Source: PGYR01 sp041595255 (GTDB taxonomy: Bacteria; Bacteroidota; Ignavibacteria; Kapaibacteriales; UBA2268). Taken from it: a stretch of DNA of 38,990 bases. Both the position numbers and the translations under genes were made by a program. The stretch covers positions 1-38,990 of the forward strand of contig JBFHKR010000009.1 in the NCBI GenBank assembly GCA_041595255.1, given 5' to 3'. This document shows, piece by piece, positions 27,952-36,881 of the stretch. The first letter of the stretch is position 1; the number at the start of each line of letters is the position of its first letter. Below the pieces are notes generated by a model that saw only the letters and a program-made list of their open reading frames with translations, made no database searches and was not told where the DNA came from.

Positions 27952-29423
27952 AAATTCTCTTTATTTAATAAATTAGCTGCAATTTTACCCGATAAAATAG
28001 AGGGCGGTAAACCTGGTCCAGGTACTGTTAATTGTCCAGCATAATAAAGGTTACGTATTTTTTCGTTTTTCATTTTAGGTTTTAGAAAACCTGTTTGTAA
28101 TAATGTATTTGCTAAACCATAAGCATTACCCTTAAAAGAGTTATAATCATTAATAAAATCATTTCTTGAGAATACTTTTTTATATACAATATTATCTTTT
28201 AATTTTTGACCTATTCTTTTCTCAATTCTCTCTATAACAAGATTATAATAGTTTTCTATTATTGAATCTGATTCTTCTAACTCTGTTGAAAGTGGTATTA
28301 GTATAAATAGATTTTCATGTCCTTCTGGCGCAGTTAACTCACTTTTAGAAGTTGCTGATAAATAGAATAATGGTTCTCTTGGCCAAGAATGTACATCATA
28401 AATTTCTTTAGAGTGAATTTCAAAATCTGAATCAAAAAAAAGATTATGATGTTCTAATCCATCTATTTTTTTGTTAACTCCTAGATAAAACAATAAGCAA
28501 GTAGGTGCAAATATTCTATTATCCCAATACTTTTCATCATATTTTCTATACTCTTTATTTAATAAACTCTGTTCAAAGTGATTATAATCCGAGCAGTTTA
28601 CAACTGCATCGACTTGGTATTTATTTTTATTAGATATTAAATGAGTAATTTTATCTTTTCTAAACTCAATTTTCTCAACTGGTTGATTAAGTTCAATTTT
28701 CACACCTAGGTCTGTTGCTATTTTAGTGAATGCCTTTGCTATTTCAAACATTCCACCCATAGGATACCAAGTACCGAGTTTAATGTCAGCGTAATTCATC
28801 ATACTGTACAATGCTGGTGTTTTAGTTGGCTTAGCACCTAAAAAGAGTACTGGAAATTCTAATATCTGACGAATCTTTTTATTTTTAAAATTCTTACTGA
28901 TTGACTTTGAAATCGATTTTAATAAGTCTAGCTTAAAACTATTCAATATTAAAGAAGGTTCTAAATATTCTGTGATACTCAAAGATGGCCTTTCTACGAA
29001 TTCTCCCATCCCAATTTCATATTTAATTTTTGCATCAGCCAGGTACTTATCAAGTTTGTCACCACTTCCCTCTTCTATAGTTTCAAAAAGCTTTATTAAT
29101 TCCTCATAACTTGCTGGAATATTATTACTTGTATTATCTTCCCAGAATATTTTATATGATGGATCTAATCTTTTTAAATTATAAAAATCTGTAGTTGTAA
29201 AACCAAAGTCCTGGTAAAATGACTCGAAAATATCAGGCATCCAATACCAGCTTGGACCCATATCAAAGGAGAAACCAGCCTCTTTATGAAGTCTAATTCT
29301 TCCACCAGTATAGTTGTTTTTCTCGAGAATAGTAACATTATATCCGTATTTGGCTAGATATGATGCAGCTGATAATCCTGATATACCAGCACCTATTACA
29401 ATGACTTTTTTATTGTTTTTCAT
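27948..29423 (-). CDS. crtI: Phytoene desaturase CrtI
   Basis: A 491-residue FAD-dependent desaturase. The N-terminal dinucleotide fold is VIGAGISGLSAASYLAKYG (about 8-26), followed by LEKNNYTGGRIRLHKEAGF and DMGPSWYWMPDIF. The C-terminal FAD-contact region is NLYYAGQLTVPGPGLPPSIL (about 459-478), closing with GKIAANLL. It converts phytoene to lycopene through successive desaturations. It is the first gene of the crtI-crtB-crtZ operon, divergent from ppk1 with a 141-nt intergenic region. Confidence 0.94.
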   Translation of the reverse strand: MKNNKKVIVIGAGISGLSAASYLAKYGYNVTILEKNNYTGGRIRLHKEAGFSFDMGPSWYWMPDIFESFYQDFGFTTTDFYNLKRLDPSYKIFWEDNTSNNIPASYEELIKLFETIEEGSGDKLDKYLADAKIKYEIGMGEFVERPSLSITEYLEPSLILNSFKLDLLKSISKSISKNFKNKKIRQILEFPVLFLGAKPTKTPALYSMMNYADIKLGTWYPMGGMFEIAKAFTKIATDLGVKIELNQPVEKIEFRKDKITHLISNKNKYQVDAVVNCSDYNHFEQSLLNKEYRKYDEKYWDNRIFAPTCLLFYLGVNKKIDGLEHHNLFFDSDFEIHSKEIYDVHSWPREPLFYLSATSKSELTAPEGHENLFILIPLSTELEESDSIIENYYNLVIERIEKRIGQKLKDNIVYKKVFSRNDFINDYNSFKGNAYGLANTLLQTGFLKPKMKNEKIRNLYYAGQLTVPGPGLPPSILSGKIAANLLNKENL

Positions 29424-29518
29424 TATTTTCCGATAAAATATAACATATTAACTACAATATGGTCTATAAATTGTAATAAAAATAATAGTATTCGAACAAA
29501 TTAACTCAGAATTCATAC

Positions 29519-29540
29519 ATTATTCGTAATATCGTATAAT
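29519..29540. promoter_or_regulatory. Imperfect palindrome between crtI and ppk1
   Basis: An interrupted symmetric site, ATTATxCG...CGxATAAT, has 5-bp outer arms ATTAT/ATAAT plus inner CG/CG pairs. It lies 24 nt upstream of ppk1 and 96 nt upstream of crtI. The shape fits an operator for a dimeric regulator, but the A/T background makes chance occurrence plausible. Confidence 0.3.
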
Positions 29541-29564
29541 TAATATATATAGAAAAGATTAAAA

Positions 29565-31652
29565 ATGACAAAACCTCAAAAAATCAAAGACACTACAAAC
29601 ACTAAATATTATTTTAATAGGGAACTAAGTCTTATTGAATTTAACAGAAGAGTACTTAATGAAGCAAAACTTGAGTCTCACCCTCTTTTAGAAAGAATAA
29701 AATTTTGTACGATTTTTAGTTCTAATCTTGATGAATTTTTTATGATTAGAGTAGCTGGATTAAAAAGTCAACTTTCAGCTGGTATAAACGATAGACTTTC
29801 TTATGATGGTAAAACTCCCTTAGAACAATTAAAATCGATAAGGAAAGCCCTTGTTCCATTATACAAAGAACAAGAAGATATTTTACTTAATGATTTATTA
29901 CCTAAATTGAGAGAATATAACTTTAAATTATATGAGACTAACGAACTAAATTCAGAAGATGAAATATTTATAGAAAAATATTTTTATGAAAGAATTTTAC
30001 CTGTACTTACACCTTTAACTATAGATTCAACTCATCCTTTTCCTCGTTTGATTAATAGAACTTTAAATATTGCTTTTGTGTTAAAAGAAAAAGTAATGGA
30101 TAAAAAACATAGTAGATTAGCATTTTTACAGATACCTAATATATTACCTAGGTTTATAAAATTATCACATAATGAAGGAAATCATTATATATTAATTGAA
30201 AATATTATAATCAAATATGCAAATTTATTATTCCCAGGCATGAAAATTTCAACTGCAAATTGTTTTAGAGTAACACGTGATGCAGATATTGAAATTGCTG
30301 AAGATGAAGCGGAGGATTTACTGATAGAAATAGAAGAATTGGTTAAGTCTAGACGTTGGGGACGTGCAGCTGTCCGCTTAGAGGTAAGTGGTAATATGCC
30401 AAATTATTTGGTAGAAATGCTACGTAAAACTCTTGATCTTCATAAAGATGATGTTTATATATCGAATAGACCATTAAATTTACCCGACTTCTTCTTTTTA
30501 GATAAATTAGACTTGCATAAATTGAAAGATCCAACTTTTATTGGTAGTACTCCCATTGATTTACAAAATGATTCTTCATTTTTTGATATTCTGAAGAAAA
30601 AAGATATAATGGTTCATCATCCTTTTGATTCATTTACAAATACAACTTCTAGGTTTATTGCCGAATCTGCTACAGACCCAGATGTTGTTGCAATTAAAAT
30701 CACACTATACAGAACGGGTGGAAATTCGAATATTGTTCAGTCATTAAAAAAAGCGGCCGAAAATGGTAAAGAAGTAACTGCGTTCGTAGAACTAAAAGCA
30801 CGGTTTGATGAAGCTAATAATATAATATGGGCAAGAGAATTAGAACAAGCTGGAGTTCATTGTGTATATGGTATAATTGGCCTCAAGACTCATTGTAAAG
30901 TAGCAATGGTAATCAGAAATGAATCAGACAGATTAAAAACATATTTACATTTCTCCTCAGGAAACTATAACCAAAATACTGCTAAAGTATATACTGATAT
31001 AGCTATGTTTACTTCAAGAGAGCAATATCAGAGTGATGCCGTTAATCTATTTAATTATCTTACTGGTTATAGTAATTATAACAAATGGAAAAGTTTATTA
31101 GTTGCACCAAATTCATTAGAAGACGATTTGATAAACAAAATTGAAAGAGAAGCAAAATTATCTACTCCTGAAAAACCAGGACTGATATTTGCAAAAATGA
31201 ATCAAATAGCACATCGAAAAGTTATTCAGGCATTATATGAAGCTTCTCAAGCAGGTGTTAAAATCAAATTACTTGTTCGTGGTGTTTGCTGCCTGATGCC
31301 AGGAGTACCAGGACTGAGTGAAAATATTGAAGTAAGAAGTATTATTGGTAGATTTTTAGAACATAGTAGAATCTTCTATTTTAAAAATAACGGAAACGAA
31401 GAATATTATTTTGGTAGTGCCGATTGGATGACTAGAAATCTTAATAAAAGAGTTGAAACTGTTATTCCTGTGTATCAAAACAATATTAAAGAAAAATTGC
31501 AAGAAATATTAGATACTTATTGGGCTGACAATACCAAATCTTGGAGACTATTAAGAGATGGAAGCTATGAATCACTGACACCAAATGATGATAATCCACC
31601 ATTCTCAGCACAAGATTTTTATTTGAGTCAAATAATAAGTGAGAAAAACTAA
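29565..31652 (+). CDS. ppk1: Polyphosphate kinase 1
   Basis: A 695-residue PPK1 that makes polyphosphate from ATP reversibly. The N-terminal domain has YYFNRELSLIEFNRRVLNEA and SSNLDEFFMIRV. The catalytic phospholipase-D-like core includes H443 in GLKTHCKVAM (the autophosphorylated histidine) and H462 in YLHFSSGNYNQNTAKVYTD. A second pair, EHSRIFYF followed by GSADWMTRNLNKRVE, completes the active site. Length matches the family. It is divergent from crtI and followed by a region with a tRNA terminator. No ppx gene is adjacent. Confidence 0.96.
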   Translation: MTKPQKIKDTTNTKYYFNRELSLIEFNRRVLNEAKLESHPLLERIKFCTIFSSNLDEFFMIRVAGLKSQLSAGINDRLSYDGKTPLEQLKSIRKALVPLYKEQEDILLNDLLPKLREYNFKLYETNELNSEDEIFIEKYFYERILPVLTPLTIDSTHPFPRLINRTLNIAFVLKEKVMDKKHSRLAFLQIPNILPRFIKLSHNEGNHYILIENIIIKYANLLFPGMKISTANCFRVTRDADIEIAEDEAEDLLIEIEELVKSRRWGRAAVRLEVSGNMPNYLVEMLRKTLDLHKDDVYISNRPLNLPDFFFLDKLDLHKLKDPTFIGSTPIDLQNDSSFFDILKKKDIMVHHPFDSFTNTTSRFIAESATDPDVVAIKITLYRTGGNSNIVQSLKKAAENGKEVTAFVELKARFDEANNIIWARELEQAGVHCVYGIIGLKTHCKVAMVIRNESDRLKTYLHFSSGNYNQNTAKVYTDIAMFTSREQYQSDAVNLFNYLTGYSNYNKWKSLLVAPNSLEDDLINKIEREAKLSTPEKPGLIFAKMNQIAHRKVIQALYEASQAGVKIKLLVRGVCCLMPGVPGLSENIEVRSIIGRFLEHSRIFYFKNNGNEEYYFGSADWMTRNLNKRVETVIPVYQNNIKEKLQEILDTYWADNTKSWRLLRDGSYESLTPNDDNPPFSAQDFYLSQIISEKN

Positions 31653-31731
31653 TGTCAAGTAAATGAATATTTAGGACTATAATATAATATTAAGACTAAA
31701 GTTTTTTTTCACTTTACAGATATAAAAGAAA

Positions 31732-31763
31732 AAAGCCGAGTACAATCAAATGTAATCGGCTTT
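31732..31763 (-). terminator. Terminator downstream of tRNA-Asn
   Basis: Arms at 31732-31744 and 31751-31763 pair (AAAGCCGA/TCGGCTTT with a single mismatch, then TACA/TGTA). On the minus strand the stem runs into six T residues, ending the tRNA transcript; on the plus strand the tail is weaker but could also stop ppk1 readthrough. Confidence 0.75.
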
Positions 31764-31774
31764 ATCTTTAATTG

Positions 31775-31848
31775 CTCCTGAACAGGGACTTGAACCCCGG
31801 ACCCTCTGATTAACAGTCAGATGCTCTAACCAGCTGAGCTATTCAGGA
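31775..31848 (-). tRNA. tRNA-Asn (anticodon GTT)
   Basis: A 74-nt cloverleaf on the minus strand: acceptor arm TCCTGAA/TTCAGGA; D stem GCTC/GAGC with AGCTGGTTA loop; anticodon stem TCTGA/TCAGA with loop CTGTTAA; T stem CGGGG/CCCTG with TTCAAGT; discriminator G. The anticodon GTT reads Asn codons. CCA is not encoded, as is common in this group. Confidence 0.96.
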
Positions 31849-31923
31849 ATAATTTCAGTTACAAACTTAAGGACTTTTCGTTAACTTGCAAAACAATTTT
31901 TAAATTATTTTTATATTTTATTG

Positions 31924-32661
31924 ATGAATGTTTCCACAAATGCTATTATCCTACGCACTATTAATTACTTAGAGTCTAGTAAAATTATTTACGCATATAG
32001 CAAAGAATTCGGTAAACAGACTTTAGTTGCTAAAGGTGCTTTGAGAGCAAAAAGCAAATTTGGGTCATCGTTAGAACTATGCTCTGAAGTTGAAATAAAG
32101 TATTTTAAAAAGTCCAACAGAGAGATACACAATTTAACTAACGCTGAGTTAATTAGGAAGAGTTTTATAGATAAATTATCTTTTGTTGATAAAATTCTAT
32201 GTATGATGATGAGTGAATCAATATTCAAATTGGAAAAAGATGATAATCCCGATGAACAGTTTTACTTGAGTATCGAACGACTAATAGATATTAGCTGTTC
32301 GGATAATATTTTTAGCCCATCTATGTTTTTGTATTCACAAATTGAGTTAGCTAGTTCAATAGGTCACGCTATACATTTAAAATGGGACAATAGTAGTATA
32401 ATAGATTATTCTGACAGTAAAGATGTATTTCTAGACATTAGTAATTGCAAAATATATTTGGACAATAATACAAGAGCAGAAAGAAGACTAAAATTCAAAA
32501 TTGAAGAATTAAAAATTATAAAAGAAGTCTCGAATGGAGGTTTAGATACTAATGTAACTATTAGTCTATTAAAAAGATTAGTTTACTTCTTTGAGAATTA
32601 CTTTTCATATCACAGCGAAAAAAAGTTTAACTATAATTCTTTCGAATTAATTAATGGTTAA
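31924..32661 (+). CDS. recO: DNA repair protein RecO
   Basis: A 245-residue RecO. The OB-fold N-terminus TNAIILRTINYLESSKIIYAYSKEFGKQTLVAKGALR is diagnostic, followed by SKFGSSLELCSEVEIKYFKK and the helical C-terminal domain. Of the usual zinc-binding cysteines I see few, as in some Bacteroidota RecO proteins. RecO works with RecR to load RecA at gaps. The ATG at 31924 is chosen over the TTG at 31921. Its 3' end overlaps the convergent GNAT gene by 11 bp. Confidence 0.85.
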   Translation: MNVSTNAIILRTINYLESSKIIYAYSKEFGKQTLVAKGALRAKSKFGSSLELCSEVEIKYFKKSNREIHNLTNAELIRKSFIDKLSFVDKILCMMMSESIFKLEKDDNPDEQFYLSIERLIDISCSDNIFSPSMFLYSQIELASSIGHAIHLKWDNSSIIDYSDSKDVFLDISNCKIYLDNNTRAERRLKFKIEELKIIKEVSNGGLDTNVTISLLKRLVYFFENYFSYHSEKKFNYNSFELING

Positions 32662-33154
32662 GTGATTTTTCCATCCCATAGAAAGTAGTGTCACTAACAT
32701 CGAATAGTATCTCTCCCCTAATCTCATATCCTCTTTTCTTGTAGAACCCAACTACCTCACTATAACCTTTGAATGCACCTAAACGAATTGAATCTATGCC
32801 GTCATTAAATGCATTATTTTCGGAAAATTCCATTAATTTATTTGCAATTCCTCGACCTTGGAATACTGGGTCAACAGCAAGTCTGTGAACAAAATAAGCT
32901 GATTTATTCTTAGGGTTCCAATCAATAGTATCAAAATATTCGTGATGTTGGATATCATAAGAGACTATACCTCTCACAATGTCATCAATTAGATATACAT
33001 ATTGTGAATCACGCATAATATCTCTTCTATAAATAGATTCTGTGGGATAGCGTTCACTCCAATGTGAGAATCCACGGAAAGTCATATACTCAATTATCTT
33101 AGTGTTTAACTCAATGATTTGAGGTAAATGTAGCTGAGTTGCTTTGATAATCAT
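32651..33154 (-). CDS. GNAT-family N-acetyltransferase
   Basis: A 167-residue GNAT. The acetyl-CoA motif A is readable as VHRLAVDPVFQGRGIANKLMEF (Q/RxxGxG/A pattern), with motif B near FYKKRGYEI (about 142-150). The substrate is unknown. Its start directly abuts the stop of the response-regulator gene (TAAATG, no spacer), so the two are translationally linked in the carA-carB-regulator-GNAT unit. Its end overlaps the end of recO by 11 bp on the opposite strand. Confidence 0.88.
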   Translation of the reverse strand: MIIKATQLHLPQIIELNTKIIEYMTFRGFSHWSERYPTESIYRRDIMRDSQYVYLIDDIVRGIVSYDIQHHEYFDTIDWNPKNKSAYFVHRLAVDPVFQGRGIANKLMEFSENNAFNDGIDSIRLGAFKGYSEVVGFYKKRGYEIRGEILFDVSDTTFYGMEKSLNH

Positions 33155-33646
33155 TTACTTTTCTGGATTATTCCCATTCTTTGCTTTGTGTAGTTCTTCT
33201 CGAAGAGTTATAAGCTGTTTTCGCATATCATCTATTTCTTGCTTTCTAAGTTTTTCTTCAATAGCATTACGCATTTGGATTTTTATTCTAGAGGCAAGTT
33301 CATTGGGTTTAACTGGTTTTTTTATGAAATCATTAGCACCTGCTTTGTAAGCTCTGTCTATAGTATCAGACTTGGTTTGTGCAGTCATAAATATGATAGG
33401 AATATCACTATATTGTTGATTGCTTTTAACAGTTTCACAGAAAGAGAATCCATTAATTTCAGGCATAACAATATCAAGTAATATTAGTTCTGGCTTTATA
33501 GTTCTTACTATTTCTAGACCTTCAGAAGCTGATTCAGCCGTTATAGAGTGAAAGCCATGAATATCCAACATATCTTTGATTTGTTGAGTATTCATGACAT
33601 TATCATCTACAATTAAAATTAAACCATTCGATTCAGTATTTTTCAT
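33155..33646 (-). CDS. Stand-alone receiver-domain response regulator with coiled-coil tail
   Basis: A 163-residue CheY-like protein. The acidic pair is D14/D15, the phosphorylation site D58 (LLDIVMPEINGF), T88 (FMTA) and K110 (FIKKP). The first ~120 residues are the receiver; the remainder (about 122-155: IQMRNAIEEKLRKQEIDDMR...) is a heptad-like coiled coil and contains no DNA-binding domain. Such proteins act by protein contacts or as phosphorelay intermediates. It sits 28 nt downstream of carB and directly before a GNAT gene. The cognate kinase is unknown; the TPR kinase in this window lacks a partner but lies 7.5 kb away. Confidence 0.88.
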   Translation of the reverse strand: MKNTESNGLILIVDDNVMNTQQIKDMLDIHGFHSITAESASEGLEIVRTIKPELILLDIVMPEINGFSFCETVKSNQQYSDIPIIFMTAQTKSDTIDRAYKAGANDFIKKPVKPNELASRIKIQMRNAIEEKLRKQEIDDMRKQLITLREELHKAKNGNNPEK

Positions 33647-33674
33647 TTTATCAATTTAATAAATGGTTACTCAT

Positions 33675-36600
33675 TTACCAAGTACGATTTAATATTGGTC
33701 CGAAAATAGTGATCTGATTTTTTTGAAGCCAATCCATACCATCAACTGCTGCTTTAGCTGCAGGAATAGTTGTAATACAAAGTATTTTCTTTTGTAAAGC
33801 AGCTTCTCTAATTGATAAATCATCTTGATAAGCTTTTCTACCTAAAGGAGTATTAATAATTAAGTTAATATCACCACTTTGTATTTTTTCTATTACATTT
33901 GGACTACCAGCACCTATCTTAGGTATAAGATTAGATTTTATACCTGCAACTTGTAATGCTGAATGAGTTCCAAGAGTAGCCCATAATTCGTAACCTAATT
34001 CTATTAATCTTCTTGCAACAGGTAACACTTCCTGTTTATCGAAATCATTTACTGAAATAAAGACATTACCAGTTTTAGGTAAATGATTACCAGCAGCCAA
34101 TTGTGACTTAACATAAGCTTCACCAAAGAACTCACTAATTCCCATTACTTCACCTGTTGAACGCATCTCTGGTCCAAGTACAGTATCTACTCCTGGGAAT
34201 TTACTAAAAGAGAATACTGGGCATTTCACAGTGTAATGTCCCATAAATCCAGGGTTTGGCATTTTGATATCACTTATCTTTTCACCTAACATAAGCTTTA
34301 CTGCTACTTTAGTCAAAGCTATACCATTTGATTTCGAAACAAATGGTACAGTTCTAGAAGCCCTTGGGTTTACTTCAATTACATATACATTATCTCTATA
34401 TACAGCAAATTGGATATTTATAAACCCAATAATTTCTAATTTTTCAATTATTTTATAAGTTGCAAATCTTATCTTATCTACAATATGTGGTTCAACCAAG
34501 TACGTTGGTAATACTGAAGAGCTATCACCAGAGTGAACCCCTGCTTCTTCTATATGTTGCATAATACCGGCAATAACTCCAGATTTCCCATCTCCTAATG
34601 CATCCACATCAACTTCAAAAGCATGTTCTAAGAATTTGTCAATTAAAACTGGGTGGTCTTCATTTACTTTTGCTGCTTCAACTATAAAATGTTGGAGATC
34701 AATCTCATCATACACTACCGCCATTCCTCTACCACCTAATACATAAGATGGTCTTACAATAACTGGAAATCCAATGTTAAGAGCTATTTTAGTGGCTTCT
34801 TCTATCGAATTAGCAGTTCCACCCGCTGGATAAGCTATTTGTAGCTCATCTAGCATTTCCATAAATCTTCCTCTATCCTCTGCCCTATCAATATTACTTT
34901 GACTGGTTCCGAGTATCTTAACACCTGCATCTTGCAATGCTTTAGATAGTTTTAAAGGTGTTTGACCGCCTAACTGTAGAATAACACCATCTGGTTTCTC
35001 CAAATCGATAATATTCATCACATCTTCTAAAAAGACTGGTTCAAAATATAACTTATCCGAAGTATCATAATCAGTAGAAACAGTTTCTGGATTACAATTA
35101 ATCATTATTGTTTCTATACCCATGTCTTTTAATATCATTGAGGCTTGAGAAGCGCAATAATCGAACTCAATACCTTGTCCAATTCTAAAAGGTCCACCTC
35201 CCAATACTATTATTTTCTTTCTATCTACAGGTATGCTTTCATTTTCTGTCATATAAGTAGAATAAAAATATGGAGTATGTGCTTCGAATTCTGCTGCACA
35301 AGTGTCGACTTTCTTATAAGTTGGTAAAACTTTTAATTCTTTACGTTTAGACCTTATAAGTTCAGAGTCTTTATTTAATAATCTTCCAATTTGTGAATCT
35401 GAGAATCCATGTAACTTATAACTTTTCAAAGATTCAGCTTCTAATTCTTCAAATTTAGATTCTGATATTTCTTTCTCAACTTCAACTATTTCTAGTATAT
35501 TATCTAAGAACCAAGGGTCAATATTAGTATGCGTATGTATTTCTTCTAAACTCATACCTCTTTTGAAAGCTTCTTTAATAAAGAATGGTCTCATTGGAGT
35601 TGGAACTACTAGTTTATTAATTACATATTCATCATCATATTTGTCAAGACCTTTATAGTCTAATCCATCAGCACCAATTTCCAATGATCTAAATGCCTTC
35701 TGGAATGCCTCCCTGAAATTAGAACCTATAGACATTACTTCACCAACAGATTTCATCTGTGTTGTTAAGTTCGAAGGTACTTTAAATTTCTCAAAATCCC
35801 ATCTAGGTATTTTTACAATTATATAATCTAGTGATGGCTCGAATGAAACAGGAGTTGACTTAGTAATCTCATTGTCAATCTCATCTAAAGTAAGTCCAAC
35901 AGCTAATTGTGCTGCAATTTTTGCAATAGGATAGCCAGTTGCTTTAGAAACAAGGGCAGAACTTCTTGAAACTCTTGGATTCATCTCAATTACTCGCACT
36001 TCCCCATTCGCAGGATTTACACCGAATTGAATATTCGATCCACCAGTTGCGACACCTACTTTTCTAATAATTGCTATAGAATAGTCTCTTAAAGTTTGAT
36101 ATTCTTCATCGGTTAATGTTTGTGCTGGAGCTACAGTTATACTATCTCCGGTATGCACTCCCATCGGGTCAAAATTCTCAACTGATGCTACTATGACAAC
36201 ATTATCTGCTATATCTCGCATTACTTCGAATTCATATTCTTTCCAACCAATTAAAGAACGCTCTACTAATATCTCGCTAATTGGTGATAAATCAAGGCCT
36301 TGTCTAGCAATTCTTTTAAACTCATCCATATTTTCAGCAACACCACCACCTGTTCCACCTAAAGTATATGATGGACGAACAATAATTGGGAAATCTAATT
36401 GCTCAGCAAAAGCTATTGCATCTTCGTAAGTATTTATTATTTCTCCTTCTGGAGAAAGTAACCCAATCTCATCCATAGCTTGCTTAAACTCTCGTCTACC
36501 TTCTGCTATGTTTATTGACTTAATATTTACACCTAATAACTCAATATTGTATTTAGCTAAAATACCTTCTTTTTCTAGATCAAGTGCTGCATTCAAAGCA

Positions 36601-36881
36601 GTTTGCCCGCCAACTGTTGGTAATATAGCGTCAATTTTATCTCTTTGGATGATTTGCTCTATGATTCCGTTTGTAATGGGTTCTATATAGGTCTTGTTAG
36701 CTATCTCAGGGTCTGTCATTACAGTTGCAGGATTACTGTTTATAACTACCACATAGTAGCCTAATTTTTTCAAAGCTTTCACAGCCTGTGATCCAGAATA
36801 ATCAAATTCTCCAGCTTGTCCTATCACAATAGGTCCTGCACCTATTACTAATATCCTTTTGATGTCTTGTCTTAACGGCAT
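33675..36881 (-). CDS. carB: Carbamoyl-phosphate synthase large subunit
   Basis: A 1068-residue enzyme with the expected layout: carboxyphosphate ATP-grasp half (about 1-400, ILVIGAGPIVIGQAGEFDYSG, RPSYTLGGTGGG, EMNPRVSRSSALVSKATGYP), oligomerisation domain, second ATP-grasp half (VLGGGPFRIGQGIEFDYCAS, RPSYVLGGRGMAVVYD, EVNPRASRTVPFVSK), and a C-terminal MGS-like allosteric domain (about 940-1068, GNVFISVNDFDKQEVLPVAR). It uses ammonia tunnelled from CarA to make carbamoyl phosphate for pyrimidine and arginine synthesis. It shares one base with the carA stop. The leader upstream of carA carries an attenuator candidate. Confidence 0.97.
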   Translation of the reverse strand: MPLRQDIKRILVIGAGPIVIGQAGEFDYSGSQAVKALKKLGYYVVVINSNPATVMTDPEIANKTYIEPITNGIIEQIIQRDKIDAILPTVGGQTALNAALDLEKEGILAKYNIELLGVNIKSINIAEGRREFKQAMDEIGLLSPEGEIINTYEDAIAFAEQLDFPIIVRPSYTLGGTGGGVAENMDEFKRIARQGLDLSPISEILVERSLIGWKEYEFEVMRDIADNVVIVASVENFDPMGVHTGDSITVAPAQTLTDEEYQTLRDYSIAIIRKVGVATGGSNIQFGVNPANGEVRVIEMNPRVSRSSALVSKATGYPIAKIAAQLAVGLTLDEIDNEITKSTPVSFEPSLDYIIVKIPRWDFEKFKVPSNLTTQMKSVGEVMSIGSNFREAFQKAFRSLEIGADGLDYKGLDKYDDEYVINKLVVPTPMRPFFIKEAFKRGMSLEEIHTHTNIDPWFLDNILEIVEVEKEISESKFEELEAESLKSYKLHGFSDSQIGRLLNKDSELIRSKRKELKVLPTYKKVDTCAAEFEAHTPYFYSTYMTENESIPVDRKKIIVLGGGPFRIGQGIEFDYCASQASMILKDMGIETIMINCNPETVSTDYDTSDKLYFEPVFLEDVMNIIDLEKPDGVILQLGGQTPLKLSKALQDAGVKILGTSQSNIDRAEDRGRFMEMLDELQIAYPAGGTANSIEEATKIALNIGFPVIVRPSYVLGGRGMAVVYDEIDLQHFIVEAAKVNEDHPVLIDKFLEHAFEVDVDALGDGKSGVIAGIMQHIEEAGVHSGDSSSVLPTYLVEPHIVDKIRFATYKIIEKLEIIGFINIQFAVYRDNVYVIEVNPRASRTVPFVSKSNGIALTKVAVKLMLGEKISDIKMPNPGFMGHYTVKCPVFSFSKFPGVDTVLGPEMRSTGEVMGISEFFGEAYVKSQLAAGNHLPKTGNVFISVNDFDKQEVLPVARRLIELGYELWATLGTHSALQVAGIKSNLIPKIGAGSPNVIEKIQSGDINLIINTPLGRKAYQDDLSIREAALQKKILCITTIPAAKAAVDGMDWLQKNQITIFGPILNRTW

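Noticed and set aside
31653..31731. Hairpin directly after ppk1 (TATAATATAATATTA region followed by T8)
   Set aside because: The A/T-only self-complementarity is weak and the GACTA copies are direct, not inverted; the real terminator is the GC-containing stem at 31732-31763.
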